10,518 nucleotides of DNA, from assembly GCA_007122745.1 (NCBI GenBank), contig SKTA01000099.1, positions 1-10,518 on the forward strand, written 5' to 3'. The notes beneath the pieces were generated by a model that was given only the letters and a program-made list of their open reading frames with translations, made no database searches and had not been told where the DNA came from. Below are positions 1 through 6,244 of the stretch, in pieces (positions within the stretch are counted from its first letter, which is position 1; each line of letters opens with the position of its first letter). This DNA is from Bacteroidales bacterium. Lineage in GTDB: Bacteria > Bacteroidota > Bacteroidia > Bacteroidales > UBA7960. The position numbers were made by a program, and so were the translations under genes.

Positions 1-110
1 AAACTGCGCCAATTGAAACAAACTATTGGTGGTATCCGCTGATTGCCGGTGTGGCTGTATTTGTGATTGTGGAGATTGAAAAATTCATTGTCGGAAAAAT
101 AGGAGGATGA
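1..110 (+). CDS. C-terminal end of a probable cation-transporting P-type ATPase (partial)
   Basis: Reading from base 3 gives 35 codons ending in TGA at 108-110; the gene begins left of the window. The visible tail has a Trp-Trp-Tyr-Pro segment, a hydrophobic stretch (LIAGVAVFVIVEIEKFI) and a short basic end (VGKIGG). A final transmembrane helix followed by Glu-Ile-Glu-Lys and a short polar tail is how calcium- and other cation-pumping P-type ATPases (SERCA/PMR1-like) usually end. No catalytic motif (DKTGT, TGD) lies in the window, so the assignment rests only on this tail and could be another polytopic membrane protein. The next gene starts 37 bases downstream on the same strand with no terminator between. 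Confidence 0.5.
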   Translation, partial: TAPIETNYWWYPLIAGVAVFVIVEIEKFIVGKIGG

Positions 111-147
111 TTGGTTTATTTGTTGATTTACAAATTGGAAAAACAGA

Positions 148-852
148 ATGGCTCAAAATAATTTTGCAGAGAGGGTAATTGCTTTTAATAAAGCCCTTAG
201 CCTTGATATTTCGTTGCCGGATGGCATTCGGGTCATGAATCCTTTCTCGGAAATGCCGCAGGCGCTGGAGGTTTCATCGGCATTTTACAGGAAGTTTTAC
301 AACGACAACAACAAACGAAGGCTGATTTTGGGAATCAATCCCGGTCGGTTTGGTGCCGGAGTAACCGGAATTCCGTTTACCGACACCAAACGGCTGTCAC
401 AAAAATGTGGCTTAAGCATTGCTGGGCTGCACACCCATGAGCCCTCATCCGTTTTTGTTTATGAAGTGATCGATGCTTATGGAGGTGTGCAAAAGTTTTA
501 CAATAATTTTTATGTCAACTCCCCAAGTCCGCTTGGATACGTGAAAACAGGCATCAATGGGAAAGAGTTGAATTACAACTATTACGACAACAAGGAGTTG
601 CAACGGATCGTAACACCTTTCATGATTGAAAGCATCCGGGCTCACATAGAGATGGGCATAATTACAGACAAGGCCTATTGCCTCGGCACTGGGAAAAATT
701 ATGATTTTCTAAAAAAGTTGAATGAGGAATACCGGTTTTTTGAGCAATTGATCCCACTGGAGCATCCCCGGTATGTGATGCAATATAAGTCCGGAAAAAA
801 ACAGTTTTACATAGACAAATACCTTCAGACACTGCAGCCATCACCCATTTAG
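148..852 (+). CDS. SMUG2-type uracil-DNA glycosylase family protein
   Basis: A 234-residue cytoplasmic protein of the uracil-DNA glycosylase superfamily, SMUG2-like branch (often annotated DUF4918). Motif 1 is GINPGRFGAGVTGIPFTDT at residues 62-80; its Asn64 corresponds to the water- or substrate-positioning Asn of the SMUG GMNPG motif. Motif 2 is HPRYVMQY at 206-213, the minor-groove-intercalating loop. A YVNSPSPLGYVKTG segment at 122-135 corresponds to the conserved region contacting the flipped base. Length fits the family and both motifs are intact. The family removes deaminated bases from DNA to start base excision repair; the exact base preference cannot be read from sequence. The ATG at 148 gives the full N-terminus; only weak purine-rich sequence precedes it, as is common in Bacteroidota. 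The 18-base gap to the next gene suggests co-transcription, although the neighbours have no evident repair role. Confidence 0.85.
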   Translation: MAQNNFAERVIAFNKALSLDISLPDGIRVMNPFSEMPQALEVSSAFYRKFYNDNNKRRLILGINPGRFGAGVTGIPFTDTKRLSQKCGLSIAGLHTHEPSSVFVYEVIDAYGGVQKFYNNFYVNSPSPLGYVKTGINGKELNYNYYDNKELQRIVTPFMIESIRAHIEMGIITDKAYCLGTGKNYDFLKKLNEEYRFFEQLIPLEHPRYVMQYKSGKKQFYIDKYLQTLQPSPI

Positions 853-870
853 AACGTTGACAAGAATACT

Positions 871-2211
871 TTGAAAAAACTTTATAGAACAGACAGCAAA
901 ATTCTGAGAAAAAGCATTCACCTCTTCACGGGTTTGCTGATTCTTTTATTGACTTATGTGGTTGAAAAGCAAAGCCTGCTCATCATCATAGTGGCAGGCA
1001 GTGTTTTTGCTTTTGCTACCTTTAACTATAAAACATTTGGGTTGCTGCACAAAACTGCGGATGCCAGCCTCGGAACACTTTTTTATCCTCTAGGGGTCCT
1101 CCTGTCCTTTGTTTTGCTTTATGACATGCCCTTTTATTTTTTTCGCATTACCTTGTTGACACTCACTGTTTCAGACACCATTGCCAGCATAAGCGGGCAA
1201 ATAAGGCCGGGAAACCATTATTTTAAGCCGTTTAGGGAGGAGAAAAGCCTGTATGGAGTTATTGGTTTTGCTTTATCAGCATGGCTGATCTTTTATCTGT
1301 TCCTGCCTGAATCACTGTTTGGCATCGAAGCCTATGTGCTACTGGCCATATTGCTGGCCATCAATTTTGAAGTCCTTTCTTACAGGGGATCGGACAACTT
1401 TTCTATCCCTGTTGGTTCGGCATTGTATTTTCTGATCATGGATGTAAACGAGGGCAACCTGTTTTTTTTTACCGGTGTTATCTTTATTGCGGCCTTGGGA
1501 TCCTTCTTTCTTTTTAAAAAGAAAATCATCAGCAAAAACGGCAGTGTTGCCACCTATTTCTTAGGGATCTATTTTTTGGGGGTACTGGGATGCGCATGGT
1601 TGTTGCCCGTGCTGGCCTTTTTTATTACATCTGTAGTTTTAACCATGCTTAATACCCGATTAAGGCATAAAGCCCCATCCTCCAATCAAAGAAATGTCTG
1701 GCAAGTGCTCGCAAACATTATTTGGGCTTTGTCGACCAGCATTTTTTTTCTGATTAGCGGTGAAACAATATTCATTTATCTCTACATTGTAATGATTGCA
1801 GCTGTAACAGCCGACACCTGGGCAAGCGAAATCGGTCCAGTATTTCACAGAAATTGTTTCTCCCTGGCACACCTCAGGATGAAACAATCCGGAGTATCGG
1901 GAGGGATTTCCCTTACGGGAACAATAGCAGCCATGCTGGGATCGCTATTCATATCATACTTTTCCTATTATCTTTTTTTTGACAAAGTCAGCATGCTGAT
2001 GATACTTATCCTGTGGCTTTCAGGATTTCTGGCTTCCATGGTGGATTCTTTACTGGGCGCCTTTCTTGAGCCGGCACTAAATAAACTGACTTTTCTCAAC
2101 AAAGGGATCAAAAAAGATAGTGAACGCATCAGCCCGAATGATGTGGTTAACATCCTTGGATCATTATCAGCTGCCTTCTTTTTTTACGGGCTTTACCTGT
2201 TCTTTTTATGA
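871..2211 (+). CDS. Fused prenol kinase / prenyl-phosphate kinase-like membrane protein (VTE5/dolichol kinase-like + DUF92/VTE6-like)
   Basis: A 446-residue polytopic membrane protein with two joined domains. Residues 1-210 resemble the CTP-dependent dolichol kinase/phytol kinase (VTE5) family: RKSIHLFTGL at 13-22, ASLGTLFYPLG at 65-75, SDTIASISG at 101-109, and EKSLYGVIGF at 124-133. Residues 217-446 are a complete DUF92 domain (TMEM19/VTE6 family): ISKNGSVATY at 220-229, AVTADTWASEIG at 311-322, GVSGGISLTGT at 341-351, VDSLLGAFLEP at 391-401 and NDVVNILGS at 423-431. In plants VTE5 makes phytyl phosphate and VTE6 makes phytyl diphosphate, so the fusion could carry out both steps on one prenyl alcohol; the real substrate is unknown. 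The start is TTG: an in-frame stop lies at 850-852 and the next in-frame Met is residue 86, inside the first domain. No clear ribosome binding site is seen. It follows the glycosylase by 18 bases and converges on a broken prenyltransferase. Confidence 0.8.
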   Translation: MKKLYRTDSKILRKSIHLFTGLLILLLTYVVEKQSLLIIIVAGSVFAFATFNYKTFGLLHKTADASLGTLFYPLGVLLSFVLLYDMPFYFFRITLLTLTVSDTIASISGQIRPGNHYFKPFREEKSLYGVIGFALSAWLIFYLFLPESLFGIEAYVLLAILLAINFEVLSYRGSDNFSIPVGSALYFLIMDVNEGNLFFFTGVIFIAALGSFFLFKKKIISKNGSVATYFLGIYFLGVLGCAWLLPVLAFFITSVVLTMLNTRLRHKAPSSNQRNVWQVLANIIWALSTSIFFLISGETIFIYLYIVMIAAVTADTWASEIGPVFHRNCFSLAHLRMKQSGVSGGISLTGTIAAMLGSLFISYFSYYLFFDKVSMLMILILWLSGFLASMVDSLLGAFLEPALNKLTFLNKGIKKDSERISPNDVVNILGSLSAAFFFYGLYLFFL

Positions 2212-2214
2212 TGA

Positions 2215-2728
2215 TCAGAAGGACAGGATCAGGAATCCAACCACCAGCAAAACGGAAACCAAACAGATATTTCACCAAGACCCCGGTAGGCCAGTTTAAA
2301 GGGGGGCGCTGTATAATCTTTGCTAAAGAAAGCGTAGAAAATGATTAATATCCACAGGTGCGGCCAAAGGCTGCGATCTATTAGCAGGGTTAGTACAAGG
2401 GTACCCAAAAGGGCAATCACAAGTGAGACCCTTGCAATGGCAAACATGCGCCCCATCAGCTCCGGGTGATCCTGCAAAACACCAGAGCCACCGCTTGACT
2501 CGTTGCGGTGTACATTGACTTTATCTGTTCCCTGAATGGTATCATAAATATCGTTGTATACGTTGGTGGCAGCATGCAGAGCAATCCCAATGATCAGCAC
2601 CACAACAAGCCCGGCACAAACAAATACCCGTTAATGATTACGCTTAGGAGCGTTCCTGCTATCAGAGGCGCCAAAATGGAACTCAAAAATGGCGCACGAA
2701 TTATTTCAAAGACACCCGGTTTTTTCAT
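2215..2728 (-). pseudogene. Broken UbiA/MenA-type prenyltransferase (frameshifted, C-terminal half missing)
   Basis: From an ATG at 2728 one frame reads MKKPGVFEIIRAPFLSSILA and on through a hydrophobic segment to a stop at 2596-2594. The homology continues in another frame from about 2620 down to a stop at 2231-2229; a frame shift of -1 (equivalent to one lost base) between 2630 and 2597 joins them. Joined, the product has the UbiA/MenA architecture: helix 1, then NVYNDIYDTIQGTDKVN (2523-2555 holds the NDxxDxxxGxD Mg/prenyl-diphosphate site), HRNESSGGSGVL, further hydrophobic helices, YTAPPFKLAYRGLGEISVW. The helices and second Asp-rich motif expected next are absent: about 165 residues remain of a usual 290-300. 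A third frame then encodes SVLLVVGFLILSF before a stop at 2217-2215, possibly a remnant of the original last helix. The family transfers prenyl chains from prenyl diphosphate to an aromatic or other acceptor in the membrane. It starts 37 bases after the protease stop. The frameshift could be a sequencing error; the missing half is harder to explain that way. Confidence 0.75.
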
Positions 2729-2765
2729 TGTTTAAACGATTATAAGTTTGGTGATAACATTTAAT

Positions 2766-5700
2766 TTACCGATCAGTCACCTGCAACCTTTTCACGACGC
2801 GCTCATGGTCTGTTGAAAGCACTAACAGGTATAAGCCCGGATTGACCCCGGATATACCCTGAGTTATCTGATGACGTCCTTCCCTGAGTAAGCTCAGATC
2901 TTTGAAAGATATAGTTTCACCCGTCAGGGAGAATATCTCCAGTTGCACATTTTGGGCATGGTTAAGGGTAAATGCGATATTTACCTCTCTGCTGGCCGGA
3001 TTTGGATACAACTGCAAATCCGGAGTTACAGAAAGATCAATATTTTTAATTACGGTATCGAAATCGGGGATCAGCACGGCATTGATCACATGCACTACGC
3101 CATTGTCTGCTTTAAGATCGGCTAATATCACTTTAGCATCATTGATGAACACACCCTCATCATTGATTGTAACAACCAGGTCATCACCCAATACGGTTGT
3201 GATAATCTGACCATCAGATAAATCGCCGGCAAGGGCATAGGTTTCAACCACATGATATAACAAAATGTTGGTCAATTCACCGGTTGGGTCAGCCATCAGG
3301 TCATCCAGGAATCCTCCAGGTAGCGCATCAAAAGCAACATCTACAGGTGCAAACAGTGTATAGGGACCCGGTCCACTCAAAACAGCGTCAAGGCCAGATA
3401 CTTCCAAAGCTGTTGCCAGAATCTGATGATCATCACTTTCATCAACGATTTCCATAATGGTTCCCGGAATCACTTCTGTCACCCGGAAAGTCAAAGGAAT
3501 TGGAAGTTCCGGATTATCCGGATCATTAGATACAATGGTAAGGGTAGCTGTATAATCACCCGGCTCAAGTCCCTCGCTGTCAAAATACAAATGCAGGTTA
3601 GTTGATTCCCCGGGGTCTACGGTTTCATCTTCAGGAGTGGCTGTCAGAAACTCCACCTCCTGCTCATAATCAATTTGAATGTCGAGTATTTCCAATACGG
3701 ATGTCCCCTGGTTGGAGATGGTGATGTTGCTTTCGGCTGAATCTCCCTCATCTGCTTCAACAAGAAGACTATCGGGGTCGACATGCACTTCAGGAAGGTC
3801 TGGCAATGTTCCGTCGATCATGATGTTCCCCAAGGCCCAGTAGTAACCGAGGAACCCGATGGCAAATGTCCACCTGAACTGAACCATTGGCTGATCGGCT
3901 AATTCCGGGATCACTGTTTCAAAGTTGGCCGGATTTGCCGTTGTATTTGACCATGAATCTACGGTGGTCCAGCTGCCTCCGCCATCCAAACTATATTCAA
4001 AAGATGCTGTAGAGCCACCGAGAAAGGTTGTCCGGAAGTAGTGATCGAAAGAAACGTTTACATCCTCAAAATTGCTCATGTCGATAATGGGTGAAGTCAA
4101 TGTGGCGTTTTGAGCACCACCGAGTGCGGTTCCCGTGTATGCATACACGCCATCGATGTCCAGGCCTTCCGAAAAGCTTCCGAATTGCCATCCGCTGCTT
4201 CCGGCGGGGTTTTCCCAGCAGTGAGGTGTTTCTTCACTGCTGAAGTCTTCAGTAAAGGGGAGGTCAAATATGCCGCACCAGGTTGTCCCCGATGTCATCC
4301 TTCCTGAAGAATAAGCCCCCTCTTTAATGCTCCAGATGTTGTAATAATATATTGTTGCTTCTTCCAGATTCTCATGGAAGAACTGTGTGGATTGTCCAGA
4401 TACCAGAATGGTGCCGCCACCTTCGATTTGATCTCCGGGTTCATAACTGTCTTCCGGTGTGCCGAACGTTCCATCCTCACTAAATGCCAGCAGAACCGGG
4501 TCTTCCGAAACATTGAGTGTCCAGCTGAGTTCCACCTCTTCGGTTCCAACCGCCATTGCTGCAAAATTGGAAGGATTGATCAGGCCCAGGGCATAATTGT
4601 CAACTTCCCGGAGAGCTCTTAAGGCATTCAGTCGTCCGGAACCAAGCTGACCGATGAAATCCGGATTGACATCATAGTGGTTGTCTGTTGTTGTTACCAG
4701 TATGTCAAAAAGATCTGTATTGGTTAGCATAAGGGTGTCGGGTGCATAGGAGAGGATCAGTGCAGCAACGCCCGAAACGTGTGGACAGGCCATTGAGGTT
4801 CCCTGGTAAAAGGCATATCCGCTGCCCGTGACCGTACTCAATACCCCTCCGACGTTGTTGCCGGGTGTTTCACCACCCGGGGCAGAGATATCCACCCATG
4901 AGCCAAAGGTTGAATAGGAGCTTCGCTGATCGTTATGGTTTGTGGCGGCTACCGACATGGCTCCCTCGTAGAAGCCGGGGTATAAATCACCTGAAGATCC
5001 TGAGTTCCCGGCGGCAAAGATGGTTATTCCACCCTCCATCATATCTCCGCCACCATTCACGTTAAAATAATCAATAGCGTCCAGTACAGCTTGTTCAAAT
5101 ATTCCGGGAGCGGTATACCCCCAGCTGTTCTGGGAAATGGCAGCACCGTTATCGGCAGCCCACACCGGGGCAAGTTCAAAGCCACCAGTTGCATTGCCGC
5201 GAAACACCTGAGCAGACATCAGGCGCACACCGTCGCCGATTCCCGAACCACCTGCCACTCCGGCCACACCAACACCGTTGTTTGAAACAGCCGCAACAGT
5301 TCCGGCAACATGCGTTCCATGGTCACCGGGTATTACATTGGCATTATTATCCACAAAATTAAAACCGATATCTTCCCACATGTTTTCCTCGAGATCGGGG
5401 TGGTTGAACTGAATTCCGTCGTCAACGATGGCCACAATAATATCTGGACTTCCTTTCTCAATGGCCCAGGCTTGTTTCAGGCTGATGTCGGCACCCGCAG
5501 TGCCGTTCGATTGGCCTGTGTTGTGGTAATGCCACTGGGCACCAAATTGCGGGTCATCGGGAACCCATTCATCCATATCGTCGCTACGGATAAAGGCCTC
5601 CTCGGGCCAGTCAAATACCTCGCCGCTTACCAGTTGTTTGCGAAAGACAGGCTCCGCAACATCCACCTCATCAAGCTGCTGAAATGAGCGAACCACATCT

Positions 5701-6086
5701 GCCACGTCATGATTGGGATCCATGTATAGATCATACCAGAGGTGCAGGCCCCATTTGCGGTGCCTGTCCGAATACCTCGTCTGAATAGCCGGTCCGGAGA
5801 AAACCGGCTGAATGTCAAGAATAGAGAATTGTTCATTAAGATGATCAATGGCCAATATTCCAGTAGTTACAATACCGAAAAGGATTTGAGGAGACTGTGC
5901 ATCAAAATGTGTTTCGGTTTCGCTGGTGACTTTGATTCTGAACCGTCCCGGTTCCATGTGTTCTGGAGAAACAACATCAAGGTTTATTGGTGGGCGCGCA
6001 CCAAACTGAACAGGACGATATTGCGCCAGAATTGGTATGGAAACAAACAGAAATAACAGTACAATCAATGTTTTCATGTTTTTCAT
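2766..6086 (-). CDS. Secreted subtilisin-family (S8) serine protease with fasciclin domain and T9SS sorting domain
   Basis: An 1106-residue exported protease. Residues 1-21 are a signal peptide (MKNMK, hydrophobic core, cleavage after ILA-Q or nearby). Residues 23-175 look like the propeptide found in Bacteroidota S8 proteases. The catalytic domain (about 180-495) has Asp222 (VAIVDDGI), His256 (GDHGTHVAGT), oxyanion Asn361 (FAAGNSG) and Ser431 (GTSMACPHVSG), so it should be active. Then follow a fibronectin-III-like module (about 501-600), a MAM/jelly-roll-like beta domain (604-759), a HYDIN/choice-of-anchor-D-like module (765-870, SNQGTSVLEI and SNDPDNPELPIPL), a fasciclin domain (875-1007, YTLFAPVDVAFDALP, LLYHVV and NGVVHVINAVLIP) and a T9SS type A sorting domain (1020-1106, LQLYPNPASREV to the C-terminus). 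Type IX cargo is released or anchored at the cell surface after removal of this last domain; substrate is unknown. ATG at 6086 and a second Met at residue 4 are both possible starts. No terminator is seen before the UbiA remnant 37 bases downstream. Confidence 0.93.
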   Translation of the reverse strand: MKNMKTLIVLLFLFVSIPILAQYRPVQFGARPPINLDVVSPEHMEPGRFRIKVTSETETHFDAQSPQILFGIVTTGILAIDHLNEQFSILDIQPVFSGPAIQTRYSDRHRKWGLHLWYDLYMDPNHDVADVVRSFQQLDEVDVAEPVFRKQLVSGEVFDWPEEAFIRSDDMDEWVPDDPQFGAQWHYHNTGQSNGTAGADISLKQAWAIEKGSPDIIVAIVDDGIQFNHPDLEENMWEDIGFNFVDNNANVIPGDHGTHVAGTVAAVSNNGVGVAGVAGGSGIGDGVRLMSAQVFRGNATGGFELAPVWAADNGAAISQNSWGYTAPGIFEQAVLDAIDYFNVNGGGDMMEGGITIFAAGNSGSSGDLYPGFYEGAMSVAATNHNDQRSSYSTFGSWVDISAPGGETPGNNVGGVLSTVTGSGYAFYQGTSMACPHVSGVAALILSYAPDTLMLTNTDLFDILVTTTDNHYDVNPDFIGQLGSGRLNALRALREVDNYALGLINPSNFAAMAVGTEEVELSWTLNVSEDPVLLAFSEDGTFGTPEDSYEPGDQIEGGGTILVSGQSTQFFHENLEEATIYYYNIWSIKEGAYSSGRMTSGTTWCGIFDLPFTEDFSSEETPHCWENPAGSSGWQFGSFSEGLDIDGVYAYTGTALGGAQNATLTSPIIDMSNFEDVNVSFDHYFRTTFLGGSTASFEYSLDGGGSWTTVDSWSNTTANPANFETVIPELADQPMVQFRWTFAIGFLGYYWALGNIMIDGTLPDLPEVHVDPDSLLVEADEGDSAESNITISNQGTSVLEILDIQIDYEQEVEFLTATPEDETVDPGESTNLHLYFDSEGLEPGDYTATLTIVSNDPDNPELPIPLTFRVTEVIPGTIMEIVDESDDHQILATALEVSGLDAVLSGPGPYTLFAPVDVAFDALPGGFLDDLMADPTGELTNILLYHVVETYALAGDLSDGQIITTVLGDDLVVTINDEGVFINDAKVILADLKADNGVVHVINAVLIPDFDTVIKNIDLSVTPDLQLYPNPASREVNIAFTLNHAQNVQLEIFSLTGETISFKDLSLLREGRHQITQGISGVNPGLYLLVLSTDHERVVKRLQVTDR

Positions 6087-6096
6087 GATAAAGAAT

Positions 6097-6132
6097 TGTT
6101 TAATGATTTTTGATCTTTATCATTAATAAACA
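6097..6132. promoter_or_regulatory. Imperfect inverted repeat in the leader of the 1106-residue protease gene
   Basis: TAATGAT at 6101-6107 pairs with ATCATTA at 6119-6125 across 11 bases. The arms extend to TGTTTAATGAT (6097-6107) and ATCATTAATAAACA (6119-6132) if a three-base bulge is allowed. It lies 11 to 46 bases upstream of the ATG at 6086, in the promoter or 5' leader on the minus strand. It could be a regulator binding site or an mRNA hairpin; no U-run follows, so it does not look like a terminator. The function is inferred from position only. Confidence 0.35.
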
Positions 6133-6140
6133 GCTGTTTA
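6127..6140. promoter_or_regulatory. Perfect 14-bp palindrome TAAACAGCTGTTTA, possible operator
   Basis: The sequence TAAACAGCTGTTTA is identical to its reverse complement. It sits about 40 bases upstream of the ATG at 6086, between the terminator of the upstream protease gene and the downstream inverted repeat, where a dimeric transcription factor could act. No matching regulator is encoded in the window and a 14-bp AT-rich palindrome can arise by chance, so this is a suggestion. Confidence 0.35.
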
Positions 6141-6161
6141 CTGTCATTGTTCATGCTGGGT

Positions 6162-6196
6162 AAAAAAAGCCCGCATGCAACAGGTTGTGCATGCGG
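6162..6196 (-). terminator. Intrinsic terminator after the 1189-residue protease gene
   Basis: Read on the minus strand, CCGCATGCA (6196-6188) pairs perfectly with TGCATGCGG (6179-6171) across an 8-base loop, followed by GC and seven Ts (6168-6162). A 9-bp GC-rich stem with a T-run is a classical Rho-independent terminator. It begins 48 bases after the stop codon of the gene ending at 6245 and should separate its transcript from the next protease gene. Confidence 0.88.
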
Positions 6197-6244
6197 ACAG
6201 TAAGGGGTTATGTTTTTTGCTGTTACAGGAGCAGCAAATATTTT

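Noticed and set aside
2204..2220. TGATCA palindrome at the convergent 3' ends, considered as a shared terminator
   Set aside because: Too short, no stem or T-run on either strand.
2508..2735. 75-codon plus-strand open frame opposite the UbiA remnant
   Set aside because: Antisense to recognisable prenyltransferase codons; not gene-like.
5310..5687. 125-codon plus-strand open frame opposite the fasciclin protease
   Set aside because: Antisense to the propeptide and catalytic Asp/His region; no homology recognised and no independent promoter or ribosome binding site.
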